In this document: in pieces, positions 21,683 to 34,372 of the stretch
Layout: each line of letters begins with the position of its first letter
Position numbering within the stretch: the stretch's first letter is position 1
Assembly (NCBI GenBank): GCA_029255685.2
Contig: CM055312.2
Coordinates: forward strand, 18,686,649 to 18,750,648
Origin: Silene conica
Taxonomy: Eukaryota; Streptophyta; Magnoliopsida; Caryophyllales; Caryophyllaceae
DNA: 64,000 nucleotides
Reading direction: 5' to 3'
Notes under the pieces: model-generated
The model's input: only the letters and a program-made list of their open reading frames with translations
What the model was told of the DNA's origin: nothing
The model's database searches: none
Position numbers and translations under genes: made by a program

Positions 21683-23070
21683 GTGAAAATTGATAATCAG
21701 TACCAATAAAATGACCATTTTTAATGAATGGTATCGATATAAATATTATTAGTAAATAGTATCAGTTTAATTACTCCTTTCAATAAGTAGTACCAAGTCC
21801 CATTTTCCAGCCTAAAATGACATGAAATGACTAAAATGCCCTTATTAATTAACTACTCTCACATTAACTCAAGCACCATAATACCCACAAACCCAATAAC
21901 CACCTAGACCACCCTTAATACCGCCACCAACTTTAACCCCTCCTTATCTTCCAACCACCCAACAAAATAAATGATAAGTGACATTGCAAGTGCTACGGCC
22001 CACTAAACAAAAACTCCAAACAACAATGCCTACAATTAAAACCCACGCATGACGCAACACGTGCATTGCAACAATACACCCGCCGCACTGAATTGCAACA
22101 ATACACATAAGCATGCACCCGGACTGATCACGTAATCACGTTACACCGGACAACTTCATGCTCAACCCAGATAGGTCCTTCCTGAAGTCCGGTGAATTAG
22201 CATTGACCCGACTTCTCATCTTCCCTTCTTCATTCTCATCAATTAGAGCTTCAATTGAGCTACGCATGAGATCGGTTTTGGTACCGAAATTGAGGAGAAT
22301 CTGTAAGACTAATCAGAAGGAGAGCGGTGCTATAGATGCTGGACTTTTATGGCGCTTCAGATTGAATGGTGACGGGTCGCTTATGGTGTTTGTGTATTGC
22401 GACGAAGCGGTACTGCTCCGAAGGCGATGATGATTGATAGTGCGAAACGGAGGTGGAGGAGCAGCTCATCACGACTACGATTGGTGGAAATAGTGCACTG
22501 GACTCGGTTTTGATTCCGAGTTTGGTGTTGGAGATGGAGACGGTGAATGGTTAGTAGATTATCGTGTCTAATTGGCAGACATGAATTGTTGATTTGAGAG
22601 CTTGAACTGGCTATGGAATTTAGGAGAGAACGAAATAAGATAAGAATTTGGGTATATTGATGGTTTTAGATGGAGTTTGGCCATTTGATTGAGAATTGTC
22701 ATTGTTAATTAAAATTGATGGTGGAGTTGTAGCTACAAATGAAGGAAAGCAAGGGGGTCAGAGATGTAGTTGTGGTGGAGGTGTGGTAATGCATTGCAGT
22801 GGTGGTGGAGGTGTGGTAGGGTGTGGTGGTGGTGGGTGGGGAGAGGAGAGGTGAGGGGTAAATGTTTAAAAATTAGGGGAGGGTAAAATAGGTATAAAAA
22901 ATCAAAATATAGGCGGGAAAATTCAAATCCCCTGAAAAGTACGATTTTCCGGTGACTTGGTAATACTTATTGAACGGAGTAATTAAACTGGTACTATTTA
23001 TTAATAAGTATTTATGTTGGTACCATTCATTAAAAATGATCATTTTATTAGTACTGATTATCAATTTACA
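21683..23070. mobile_element. Mutator-like element inserted in copia B
   Basis: TIRs of about 115 bp: GTGAAAATTGATAATCAGTA on the left and the inverse of TGTAAATTGATAATCAGTA on the right. The matching interiors contain AATGAATGGTA and AATTACTCC. CTAATTTGAT flanks both ends (21673-21682 and 23071-23080), giving a 9-10 bp duplication as expected for Mutator-like transposons. The 1.4-kb body has no transposase. A GC-richer central part (about 22150-22560) has gene-like composition and an open frame at 22158-22430 (SVLVPKLRRICK, DAGLLWRFRL) that I cannot identify. It could be a captured gene fragment, as in Pack-MULEs. Confidence 0.85.
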
Positions 23071-23080
23071 CTAATTTGAT

Positions 23081-23986
23081 AGAAGAATCAAGACGACAAG
23101 AAACTGATCTGCAATTTGTATAACCAAAATCTTCTAATAACTCATTAATATATTTTCTTTGTGTGATTGCTACTTCTTTTGAAGTAGTTATGAATTCCAA
23201 TCCCAAGAAATAATGAATATTTCCCAAATCTTTGATTCTAAAAGTGGTATCTAAGAATAACTTGAGAGATGCAATTTCTAAAGTAGTATCACCCATAACT
23301 AATATGTCATCAACATATATGGCCAGATAAACAAACTTGTCATTTGTCTTCTTGCTGAATAAACTATAATCATTGAGGGATTGTTGATATCCTCTAGATC
23401 TCAATGCTTGACAGAGTTTGGCATTCCATTGCCGTAAGGCTTGTTTAAGACCATAGAGTGACTTTTGTAGTTTGCACACCGTGTTCTTTCCTTGAACAAA
23501 AAGACCGGGAGAATCTTCATGTAAACTTCTTCATGTAAGTCACCATGAAGAAAAACATAATTGACGTTTAATTGAGTCTTTGACCATCCTTTCTTTACTA
23601 CAACAACTAAACTTCTTATTGTTGTCATCTTGACCACAGAAGAGAAAGTTTTTGTGTAGTGTATGTCGTCTCTTTGAGTATAACCCTTAACAACCAATCT
23701 GGTTTTGTACCTTTCAATGCTTCCATCAGACTTGTGTTTAAGTTTAAACACTCATTTGCAAGAAATAGATGATTTACCAGACAAGAAAACAATTGTCCAT
23801 GTATTATTGTTCCTATCCAAAGCTTGAGATTCTTCATCAATTTCTTGTTGTCATTCTGGATATGTGGATGCTTCTGCATAGCTTTTGGGTTCCTGTATAG
23901 GGAGAGGAGTATTATCTTCTGTACTAGGTACAAAAGCAGAAGGTAAGCAAAGAGAAGAGATAGAGAAACTGATACATAAAGATGTC
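23081..23986 (-). pseudogene. Copia B reverse transcriptase (split)
   Basis: Minus strand, in order: ALDRNNTWTIV (about 23825), FKLKHKSDGSIERYKTRLV, KGYTQRDDIHYTKTFSSVV, VNYVFLHGDLHEEVYM. After a frame change come CKLQKSLYGLKQALRQW, the catalytic LAIYVDDILVMG (about 23330-23295) and FRIKDLGNIHYFLGLE. The YVDD box and SLYGLKQA motif are diagnostic of Ty1-copia. A frameshift near 23470 and stops inactivate it. Confidence 0.9.
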
Positions 23987-23991
23987 GATGT

Positions 23992-24981
23992 TGTGCGAAA
24001 ATATCTGTATACTTCCCAACTCATAAATGAAGGATTATAACGAAATTAAGAGATACGATTTATGGTCTTAAAAGAAAAATGAGATACAAAGATAAAGATT
24101 AGGAATCAACCTTTGGTACCCGCAATAAGGCCTAAGAACAGATATCAAAGTAGATATCCTCATAATTATTGCACCCAAGATGTTCCGAGAAATACCTTTT
24201 CTTCAGCTAGAAACTACAAAAATTACTGTTAATTTTTGGTGTGTATGATGAATGTCTCAGAAAGAGGGAATAACCGTGTGATCCTTATGTCTGCCTTGAG
24301 GAATTGTGTTTGTGTGTTCCTTATGTATGCCGTGAGGTAGTCTATAAGTAGTAGTATATCTCCTACTAACTACCTTGCAATTAACCATAAAATATATATG
24401 ATTCCTCAAATCGGTATTTGAGTCCTCCTCAAACACTCCACAATCGGTTGTAACAACCGAGTAAATCACACGCCCAAAACACACGCCCTACTTTATCTGT
24501 ATAAAATTGATTTTATCCTCTTCTGTATATAATGTTTTATCTATATAAATTGCTAATTAAATATAACAGTTTATATTTAATTACATTATTTTATCGGTAT
24601 TAAATAATTATATTATATACCTCAATTAAATATAACATTTTATATTTAGTTACGAATTAACATTTTAATTCGTCTCAGCTAATATTATTTAATCAGTATT
24701 AATAATCGCATCATCATTACATTGACTAACCGTTTAGTCGTACAAGGCATCAATATGATTATATTTTCATTTAATCATATCTCTCAGATTACATCCTTTA
24801 GGTGTGACTTTTAGGGACCAGTTGATTACCGCCATCTGTATGACAATAACGTCAAACTTCTACAAGCCAACCGTTATTGATAAAGGTGAATCAACTGATT
24901 AAAATACGAAGTATACCCTGTGAACCTTTAAGAGATTTATTAATGTTGTCGCATTAACTGTGGAGGACACTAGATCCAACA
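23992..24981 (-). repeat. 3' LTR of copia A
   Basis: 990 bp. Aligns with 35841-36824 with scattered substitutions and small indels (roughly 5% by eye). Confidence 0.9.
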
Positions 24982-25584
24982 ATCTCTCACTTGTCCTTAC
25001 AAGTGTGTGTGCGATAACCGATTCTCATATCCATTAAATTTCTCCCACTCAATGTAAAACAACTTGCTCCTTATTCACAAAGGTCGTATTTTACAAGTGA
25101 TCTGTATCAAGAGTGGTTTTCTCGACTAGAGAGTAACTCAACTGATAAACGAATCATTATTCGAGCATGGCCATGCATTTCAGTTACTACTCCTCGAGTG
25201 GCCTTGAGAAATATTAAAACTTGATAAGGGTTGGATATTTTCCTCAACTCGAAACTTGCAGATACAAGCGCAGTATGAAATGACCCATAGAAAATCTTCT
25301 TGGCCCCAGTTACGGTCGACCGTGAGAAAGAAACAAAAGTCACCCAAAACTGCCTTTATCTCAAGAGATAGTCGATAGTCAAAAGAATCGACTCTAGGAA
25401 CACTATGGACGTCTTATCCACGACCCGACACCAAATGTTCCGAAAAATTTACGACTTCATTGCGTTGTCACGAATTGTCCTACGAGTTATCCTTATCATC
25501 TCGTATCTGTGATCGATCAGTCAACCGTTTGACTTATGGCTCGTTGAACCCACCATCAATCGACGTCACAAAATAATTGCCAGA
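24982..25584 (-). other. Copia A internal 3' region, left of composite C
   Basis: Non-coding 3' internal sequence between the polypurine tract and the insertion of C. It ends with CCAGA (25580-25584), the left copy of the C target duplication. No protein similarity is seen. Confidence 0.6.
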
Positions 25585-25710
25585 TGTAACTTTTCGCGTT
25601 TTGAAACCTATAAAAAGTGCTACTTGTGTTTGTTTCGTGTTTGTTAGATGTTTCGTTACCGTTACGGGGTGGTGAACTTCGGGACGAAGTTCATCTTAAG
25701 GAGGGAAGAC

Positions 25711-25934
25711 TGTAATACCCCGCATGTTATAGCCTCGATCGACGACAGTCAAACCATGTTTTATACACGTGTTTCAAACAGAATGTTTATAAAGTATTTT
25801 AAGTAAACTATTATTATTTTATAAATCGTATTTCTACGATTATTTCGTATTTCATAATCATTTTATATTTGACGATTATTTCATAAAATGACATTTTATT
25901 CGAATTACTTTAATTTTGATAATATATTTATAAT
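25711..25934 (+). repeat. Left arm of a 224-bp near-perfect inverted repeat
   Basis: Reverse complement of 29939-30162. I found one clear difference (ACACGTG versus ACACATG), so the duplication is recent. Confidence 0.9.
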
Positions 25935-26536
25935 CGTCAAATATAATTATTTAAGAGCCTTTAGCAAGACATTCTCAAATAAATAGAACTGTTACCATCT
26001 CGGAATGTCCGAGGTAGTGAATAACAAAGTAAAACAAACCAAAGTACTTTATACAAAACTGATTAAATTTAAACTTTTGGTATTACAACTACTACGCAAG
26101 AAAAAAAAATACAACTGATGATAACATCTAAGTATGTGATCTAATTCTAAGTAGGTCCAAGCCATGACTCTCTCCTTGCCCAAGCTCCTAGTCCATTTGT
26201 CTCTGACCTGTAGAATCTACTCCCCATTCCGGATCATCGTAGGTGTTCACGAATACACTGTCAACCTCGCGGTTGAGTAGAATAACACAATAATAATAAT
26301 GCAACAAATATGATATGCAAATGTCATGATATGCTCGAGCTCAATCACAATCTCAATCTCAAACCCGAAACACCAATCTCAAACCCGAAACACCAAGCCA
26401 TACCGAACCTCCCGGCAGACTATAATCGGTCGTCACCGAACACCAGCATAACAGCTGAGGTCACCAGGTCTAGTCCTGCAGAACTAGCCTGGGCCCAATA
26501 ATATCTCATCATCTCAACTCCGCATCCAATGCATAT

Positions 26537-27458
26537 TAGAGTTGGCAGTGGGCCGTGTTGGGCCGGCCCGCGTGCCGGCCCACCATGCCGAAACCTATAA
26601 AATGGCTCGTTCGTGCCGTGCTTTTTGGCCCACCGTGTCGTGTCGTGCCTGGCCCGGTGACTGAAAGCCCAGTCGCGGCCCGCCCATGGCACGGTGGATT
26701 TGCGTGCCGTGCCGTGCCTGGCCCATGGGCCGGTCGTGCTATGTTCATGGGCCGGCCCGCGTGCAACATATTTTTTTTAAAACATTTTTTTTACTTGTTC
26801 ACTTGTTTTATTGTATTATTAATGTGTACGATTTAATCAAATAATTAAGAAACGATGAAACAAAAGAATTTGTTATTAAACGATTAAGAAACGATGTTAA
26901 AAAACCTCAATCTTTTATTAAAAGGGTATGAAACGAACAAGTTTACAAGTTTATTTAATTAAAAATACAATAAAACGATTAAAAAACGATATTAATTAGT
27001 AATTATTTTTGCTTGAACTTCCGAATTTCCGATTCAACAAACCCAATTAACTATTTTATATAACTAATTATTTAGATTACTAAATATTTTATACAAGATT
27101 TTTATATGTTTATAAGTTATATTGTTATTGTATAATTGTAAAAATTATATAATAATTAAGAATTTAAGATAAGTAGAAGAGAAATAGAGAATAAGAGATG
27201 GATTGAATTGTGAAAAATGAAGCCCACCGTGCCTCAGACCGGGCCGGTCGTGCCTGTTGCGTGCCATGGCCCGCCGTGCTTCAGGCCGTGCCGTGCCTTG
27301 GCACGGATTTTTCGAAAATTGTGCGTCGCGGCCCGGAGGTAGCCCGACCGTGCTCGTGCCGTGCCGCCTCGAAAACACCGTCGGGCCGGGCCGGGCCGTG
27401 CTGTGCTCCGTGCTGGGCCGTGCCGCCCACCGTGCCTCAGCTCATAATGCCATCTCTA
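26537..27458. mobile_element. Non-autonomous hAT element D, nested in C
   Basis: 922 bp, starting TAGAGTTGGCAG and ending GCCATCTCTA, flanked by the perfect 8-bp duplication ATGCATAT (26529-26536 and 27459-27466). Both subterminal regions are dense in GGCCCG and GTGCCGTG words; the core is AT-rich. The high-GC ends give open frames on both strands that are not genes. There is no transposase. Confidence 0.93.
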
Positions 27459-28199
27459 ATGCATATGCCATGCTCATGAGTGCAACAGTAATAGTAATTA
27501 TACTTATGAATGCAACAATTATAAATAACCGTTAAATATCATGCTCATATAACTCATATTTACATCCATAATATACAAGGCAACAACCATTCATAACACA
27601 ACACAGAGTAAACATTCATTCACAATACTTCATAGAGTATAGTGTCAGTGTATCCTACCTGGATAGCAATATAATCCATCACGCAGCTAACATCCAATCA
27701 GTAGCATTACTTCATCACACACTCGACACCTAATAAAATAATATACTCAATCACTAACTAATACAATAACGCAAATTAATATAATGTATCTATTATTTAA
27801 ATTAACCATTTAAATAATATAATACGCATAACGAGACCGTATCAATTATTACTTAGCAACAATTTAATTAATTAAAGAATTATATAAATGATCACCAACA
27901 AATAAATAACGATACTTGTCACATACGTATTACAATTGGAGAGATACGAACTTTATTATTAAAATTACAAAACGTGAAAACTTAACCCACGAGTATACAT
28001 ATGCAAATTAAATTACTTACGACTCAAGTACCCATAAGAGAACAACAATTACTTAATAATAATACTACTAATACTAACCATAATATTAATAATAATCATA
28101 ATACATATAATATTAATAACAACAATACTCAAACAAGACAACAACCATGAATACTAATAATATATAACAACATAATAATAATACTATCATGTTGAGAAA

Positions 28200-28290
28200 T
28201 AGCAAACAATAACAACCCAATAGTAATAATATAGTAATAATAATAATATTAATAATAATAATATTAATAATAATAATAATAATTAGACAA
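28200..28290. repeat. AAT/ATT microsatellite in C
   Basis: Runs of TAA/AAT triplets, with similar but sparser runs upstream from about 28055. Confidence 0.8.
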
Positions 28291-29938
28291 AGTCAACAAC
28301 TACACTAACAACAATGATAAAATAATCAGCCAATAACCATCAATATACAACAATGATTAAAGATAAAAGTAACGACATCATCAGCAACGAACACGACCAC
28401 AGTAATATCAAAACACGAACAAACCCGACACCAACTTCGCGACACCACCGACACTAGCTCGGTCCCTCACAACCGTCACCACCGCGCCCAACCTAAACTC
28501 CGTACTACCCGCTACAACTTCCACCCTTGGGCCACCATGAGGAGCCACTACAGCCACCACCATAGCCACTCTAAACAACCTGCCCAAACTCGCGGTACTC
28601 TGTTTTTTTTTGTTAGCACTAGACCGTACACCTCTTCTTCTCTTGCTGACTTCTCTCACCACCGTGCCCTAAACCACCCATGGAAACCACCCTTGTCACC
28701 ACCGACATATGGTGGTTCCAAGGACTGTCAATACCCTACCTAGTTTCCCCTATAACAGTCGTACAAGTCCCACCAAAACTCCATCCCCAACTCGTTTTTC
28801 TGCATTTTTCTGATATTCGAGATAACAACTTATGAAAAACCCGACTCCAGCCGCTAGCACCACTACCTTAGCCACCACCTGACACCACCTTCGACCTCTA
28901 TAGCTCCTCCACAACTCCCTGGTGGAAACACCAGGCTTCGACACCCCACAAGGCCGCCTAAAAAAAACCCGTCGAAACCTGCTAGACACGCCCCTAAAAC
29001 CTCTGTTTTTAGACCGTCTCTGACACCCTCCTTAAACGGACTGTAAAAGTGAGGTTCCCGACCACCACGCACCACCTTAACACCACGAACATAATCTATG
29101 CACCTCCTATTACTATTACCCAAACGGAAATAAGCAGACAACCCATAACCACAAATCGAATAAGCAATTAAACTGAATCATAAAAATGCATAACTTTGCT
29201 ATTGTCGATATTACTGGTCATTGTTGGGCTAGCTATGGTGGTATTATGGTGATTTAAAGACAAAAACATATTAAGGGTACTACATAGATTGCTTTAGGTC
29301 TGAAAACACCATGTCGATGGTTCATTATGCGAGATAAATAAAGCCCTCAACTTACCTTGTCATCGAGGAAAAACGAAAGATGATGATGTGTTGCTCCGTC
29401 TCTGTTCTAACATAGAACACGCCTGTCACCATGAATTTCCGTTCTTGTTTAGTTAGGGTAGGGGTAGAGGTGCTGAAGGAGGCAGACGAGATGCTAGGGA
29501 AGTAGGGTTTTGTGAAAGTCATGGAGGCAGACAAGTAAGACGTAAATGAGGTTTCTTTTGAATGTCGATGGGCTTGTTTGTTTTAGGGTGTTGATGGATT
29601 GTTGAGGATGCTGATTGTGTAGGGCTAGGGTTTTGTATTTTGCTTGTTCCCATACACAATTCCCATACCCGGTTCTCATACTAAGCCAAAGCCTATCACG
29701 CACCCCGAGGCCTTACACGATTATATTCCGTAACTAAAAATAAATAAACGAGTGCGTATAAATTATTTATTCTAATTAAATTATGAAATTAAGTATAAAT
29801 AAATATTAATTAAATTAATTATGAAATTATTAGCGCTTAACTAAAAATATATAAAAATTAGGAATTAAATATAATTACGACTTAAATAAATAAACAAGTA
29901 TAAGTGAGAAATAAATATAAAATAGGAAATATATTTTA

Positions 29939-30162
29939 ATTATAAATATATTATCAAAATTAAAGTAATTCGAATAAAATGTCATTTTATGAAATAATCG
30001 TCAAATATAAAATGATTATGAAATACGAAATAATCGTAGAAATACGATTTATAAAATAATAATAGTTTACTTAAAATACTTTATAAACATTCTGTTTGAA
30101 ACACATGTATAAAACATGGTTTGACTGTCGTCGATCGAGGCTATAACATGCGGGGTATTACA
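29939..30162 (-). repeat. Right arm of the 224-bp inverted repeat: LTR start of C
   Basis: On the minus strand begins TGTAATACCCCGC. The flank CCAGA follows at 30163. Confidence 0.9.
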
Positions 30163-30341
30163 CCAGAGTTATCAACTCATGTAGGCGATTATGGACCAAA
30201 ACAAAATATAATGTAATTCAGTTTACTTTGTGGTGTTTATAGTTGTCTGTACAATCCACATGAAAAACAAAATATGAAACAAAATCGATGATGTTATAAA
30301 TAGTATATGAAAGAGATACAATTATCCAATCCATAAAAGTA

Positions 30342-31234
30342 CTAGTACAACTCAGGAACACGTTTAATTCCCATGGAAATAACGTGCCCTTCATGCTTAT
30401 CATATCTTAATGGCTTAGTGAGAGGATCTGCGATGTTGTCATCTGTCGCAATCTTGTCTATCACCATCTTCTTTTGCTCCACGTAGTCGCGTATCAAGTG
30501 AGCCTTCCGTAGTACATGTCTAGATTTGTTGTTAGACTTAAGCTCTTTAGCCTGGAAGATGACACCTCTATTATCGCAATAGATGGTGATTGGGTCATTC
30601 GAACTCGGAACTACTGTTAGTCCTTGTAAGAACTGACACATCCGTATAACTTCCTTTGCAGCTTCCGAAGCGGCATAGTACTCGGACTCAGTTGTAGAAT
30701 CTGCTATAACACTCTGCTTGGAGCTTTTCCAACTGACAGCAGCGCCATTAAGAGTAAACACGAATCCAGACTGAGATTTTGAGTCATCTCGATCCGTTTG
30801 GAAGCTAGCATCTACGTAACCGTTTGCGCATAGCTCAGTGTCACCTCCATAAGTCAATACCCAATCTTTAGTCCTCCTTAGGTACTTAAGAATGTTTTTA
30901 ACAATCATCCAGTGTGATTCACTTGGATTGCCTTGGTACCGACTCGTCATACTCAATGCATATGCCACGTCTGGACGTATGCATATCATGGCATACATGA
31001 TCGTCCTATAGCTGATGCATAAGGAATGCGACTCATGCGCTCGACCTCTTTCGATGTCTTTGGTGCCTGAGTGTTACTTAAATGTACCCCCGAGATCATC
31101 GGAAGTAACCCCTTCTTGGACTTGGTCATGCTGAACCTGTCAAGAATCTTATCTATATAAGACTCCTGACTCAGTGATAACATCTGTCGTGATCTATCTA
31201 TAGATACGGATCCCCAAGATGCATTGTGCCTCAC
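30342..31234 (-). pseudogene. Copia A RT C-terminus and RNase H
   Basis: Minus strand: SYIDKILDRFSMTKSKKG and RIPYASAIGRS (31234-30990). After a frame change come MYAMICIRPDVAYALSM, a catalytic GYVDASFQTDRDDSKSQSG, a VSWKSSKQSVIADSTTESEY block and YCDNRGVI. It ends with HLIRDYVEQKK, DNIADPLTKPL and a stop at 30342. The RNase H part is 218 codons without interruption, the best-preserved piece of this element. One frameshift near 30990 separates it from the RT. Confidence 0.93.
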
Positions 31235-32069
31235 CCAGATCTTTCATCTGGAAATGGTTTTTTAACCATAGTTTAACCGAAGATAAGAGAGGAATGTCAT
31301 TCCCAATCAAGAGTATGTCGTCGATATACAATACTAGGAAGACAATCTTACTCCCACTCGACTTGATAAACAAGCATGGTTCCTCGACCGATCGAATGAA
31401 ACCATTCTCTTTTATCACCTGGTCGAAACGATGATTCCAACTCCGAGAAGCTTGCTTAAGTCCATAAATGGAACGCTTAAGCTTGCACACTTTCTTAGGA
31501 TTTATAGGATTGGTGAAAACTTCGGGCTGTACCATGTTCAAGTCCTCCTCCAAATAACCGTTTAAGAAGACGGTTTTCACATCCATTTGATTGCCAAATT
31601 TCGTAGTCATGAAAAGCGGCAATCGCTAAGATTATCCGAATGAAACGCAGCATGACTACGGGTGCAAAAATTCATCATAGTGCAACCCTTGCACTTGAGT
31701 GAAACTTTTTGCCACTAGTCGTGCCTTTTAGGTGTCTGGTTGTCCCTCTATAGAACGCTTTATCTTATAAAGACATTTGCATTGAAGAGGTCGTACCTTA
31801 TAAGCCAAATTAACTAACTCCTACACGTTATTCTCATACATGGAGTCCATCTCAGATTGCATGGCATTAAGCCATAGCTTTGAGTCGGAACATGTCATAG
31901 TACCTTTATAGGTTGCGGGTTCGTTACTCTCTAGGAGTAGAACGTCAACTCCGTCAAGTTCCTCGACCATACCAATGTATCTGTCTGGAGGAATGGAGAC
32001 TCTACCCGACCTCCTAGGTTCCTCAGGAATACTAACCGCAACAGAAGATGAAGGAACAGTTTCCTCCAT
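31194..32069 (-). pseudogene. Copia A reverse transcriptase
   Basis: Minus strand: RRSGRVSIPPDRYIG and KLWLNAMQSEMDSMYEN (32069-31821), a broken stretch, then QMDVKTVFLNGYLEED, RSIYGLKQASRSWN, the catalytic LYIDDILLIGND and QMKDLGEAQCILGI (31622-31194). Motifs are in the order of the copia RVT_2 domain. The part between about 31625 and 31820 carries stops and frame changes. Confidence 0.92.
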
Positions 32070-32127
32070 TGGTTGCTTCAGTTGTTGGTTCTTGAATCTC
32101 CGACAGATCGAAGGTTCTATTAGTCGT

Positions 32128-33311
32128 CTAGTTCTCGAGAAACTCTTTCTCTAAGAATTTCGCACTAGCCGTAACAAAAACGCGGTGTTCAATAGGCGAA
32201 TAGAAGTAATGACCAAACATTCCTTTTGGATAACCAATAAAGTATGTCTTGACCGATCGCGGGCCGAGCTTATCCTCGTGCCTCCACTTGACATAAGCCT
32301 CACAGCCCCAAATCCGAATAAAGGACAAGTTAGGGACCGTTCCCTTCCATATCTCATATGGAGTCTTGTCACAGCTTTAGACGGACTTCGGTTAAGTATA
32401 AAAGCAGCTGACAAAAGAGCAAAGCCCCATAATGAATCAGGCACAACCGTGTGACTCATCATGGATCGAACCATATCAAGTAATGTTCGATTTCTCCGTT
32501 AGGACACATCATTTAATTGTGGTGTTCTAGGTGGAGTTAACTGTAGTATTATACCATAGTCTTTAAGGTGTTGATCAAACTAATTCGAAAGATATTCAAC
32601 ACCACGATCTGATCGAAGTTCTTTTATCTTTCTATCCAGTTGGTTCTTAACCTTCGCCTGGAATTCCTTGAACTTTTCAAAGGACTCACTTTTATGCTTT
32701 ATTAAGCAGACATATCCGTATCTACTCAAATCGTCCGTGAAAGTGATAAAATATCTATAGCCATCTCTCGTAGTGATAGACATAGGTACACACACATCAG
32801 TATGTATGAGTCCTAATAGGTCTGTAGCACGCATTCCAACACCTTTGAAGGAAATTCGAGTCATCTTGCCGATGAGACATGATTCACACGTGCCAAATGA
32901 TTCATAATCAAATGGGGATATAGCACCATTCTGTATTAGTTGTTTTACATGTTTCTCATTTATTTGTCCCATACGACAATGTCATAGGTATGTTTGATCT
33001 TTGTCACCAACCTTTAATTTCTTATTATACACGTGTAATATTTCAGTCGTTTGATCTAAGATATAAATGTCATTCATGGAAACTGTTTTACCATAAATCA
33101 TTTCATTCAAAGAGAAAATACAGCTATTATCTTTTATTATGAATGAAAAGCCGTCTTTATCGAGTACGGATATAGAAATAATGTTCTTAGATAAACTGGG
33201 TACATAGTAGCAGTTATATAAATACGACTCAAATCCACTCGGTAGATGGATTACATATGTTCCCATAGAAACAACAACAACTTTTGCTCCATTCCTGACT
33301 CGCAGGCCCAC
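32128..33311 (-). pseudogene. Copia A GAG-pre-integrase and integrase
   Basis: Minus strand: LYNCYYVPSLSKNIISIS and LWHCRMGQINEKHV (33311-32960), then CESCLIGKMT and the integrase core with IHTDVC, FTDDLSRYGYV and ELRSDRGVEYL (32880-32580). The last reads V where the family usually has G next to the catalytic Glu. The C-terminal part follows in other frames (VPDSLWGFALLSAAFILNR near 32440; IRIWGCEAYVK and YFIGYPKG near 32310-32240). Frameshifts near 32580 and 32970 break it. Confidence 0.9.
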
Positions 33312-33359
33312 ATCACCCTTTGCGAGAGGTGTGATGTTTTTTAGGCCCTACAAATGATT

Positions 33360-34372
33360 ACACAGATGAGAACCACAACCAATATCAAGTACCCAAGTTC
33401 CGAAACGTGCATGGTTAATCTCAATCATATGAATATAAGATGACATACCAACAAGAACGACGCGACATGCTTTTATGTCCTCACGGTACACTGGACAGTT
33501 CCGCCTCTAATGCCCAGTCTTGTGGTAATGGTGGCATTCAATGTCACCGTCTTTGCTCTTTGTCTTGCCTTGTGAGCTACTTGTCTCACCAGGCCCACTC
33601 TAACTAAATCCAGCCTTCTTAAACTTTGGTGGCTTAGCTACAGTTAACTCGCCATGAGTCTTAGCCTTACCCTTGCCCTTGTTTGAAATCATGAGAACAT
33701 CTTGCTTCATGCTCCCACTCAATTTTAGATCTTTCTCGGTGTGTACGAGAAGAGAGTGAACATCATGAGGACTTTTCTTCATGTCATTCATGTAATAGTT
33801 GGCCCTGAAAAGGGCAAAACCATCATGAACTGAATGAAGCATACGGTCAATGACAATGCTCTCACTGATTATGCAATCAAGTCCCTCCAGCTTCTCGACA
33901 TTCTCGATCATATCAAGAATGTGCGGGCTAACCGGTTTGCCCTCTTGGAGTTTTGCATCAAAGAAGCGACATGTATGCTCATAAGTAACGATTCTCGATG
34001 CTTTTGAGTACTCGTTAGTGAGCGTGTTGAAAATCTTATTTGCACCTTGGGCTATGAAGCGCCTTTGTAAATTGGGTTCCATTGCAAATATGAGTATTTT
34101 TTTATCGCACCCGCTACCATAACGAAATCACTATACGCGAGTGATTCGTTGACTCCCACATTGGGGCCTGGGTTCGGTGGTATTGGCTCAGTCAAGTACT
34201 TGAGCTTACCATCCGCAATGGCAGCATTCCGTAATGATGCCTCCCAGTCCGCAAAGTTGGACCCATCATTCTTTAATCGCGTGGACTGATTCATGTGGTC
34301 CATAAAAGATTTAAGCCGGGATTCGCGCCCGAGTGTGGCACTTGGCATAGGGACATCAGTATGGCCAACCAT
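33360..34372 (-). pseudogene. Copia A gag and protease
   Basis: Starts at 34372 (MVGHTDVPMPSATLG) and runs through a gag domain with NDGSNFADWEASLRNAAI. After a frame change near 34075 come FIAQGANKIFNTL, RFFDAKLQEGKPVS and KGKGKAKTHG (to 33600). Then a degenerate zinc knuckle, CHHYHKTGH with a stop where a residue is expected, and RNCPVYR. A protease-like WVLDIGCGSHLC (about 33395) follows; the family normally has DTG, so the catalytic triad reads DIG here. Confidence 0.88.

Larger units (their letters stand above)
25585..30162 (-). mobile_element. LTR-derived composite C (gypsy/Tekay-like), nested in copia A
   Basis: The insertion starts TGTAAC and ends ATTACA. CCAGA flanks it (25580-25584 and 30163-30167). 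The right end read leftward starts TGTAATACCCCGCATG, a typical chromovirus (Tekay) LTR start. The body reads leftward like a long LTR, with an AACCCTAGCCCTACACA leader-like stretch near 29620. Near the left end (25711-25934) a 224-bp inverted copy of that LTR start appears. It is preceded at 25672-25710 by the tract CTTCGGGACGAAGTTC and AAGGAGGGAAGAC that normally precedes a Tekay 3' LTR. No gag or pol is present. Open frames at 28408-29141 and 29352-29703 look accidental. hAT element D is nested at 26537-27458. Confidence 0.8.

Noticed and set aside
26555..27535. Several GC-rich frames on both strands
   Set aside because: They translate the GGCCCG/GTGCCGTG subterminal repeats of hAT element D.
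28408..29703. Minus-strand frames in composite C
   Set aside because: Low-complexity Val/Gly/Arg-rich translations of LTR DNA; no gag or pol motif.
25711..30162. TIR DNA transposon bounded by the 224-bp inverted repeat
   Set aside because: No target duplication fits 25711 as an end. CCAGA fits an end at 25585, and the LTR-type termini and polypurine junction argue for an LTR origin.
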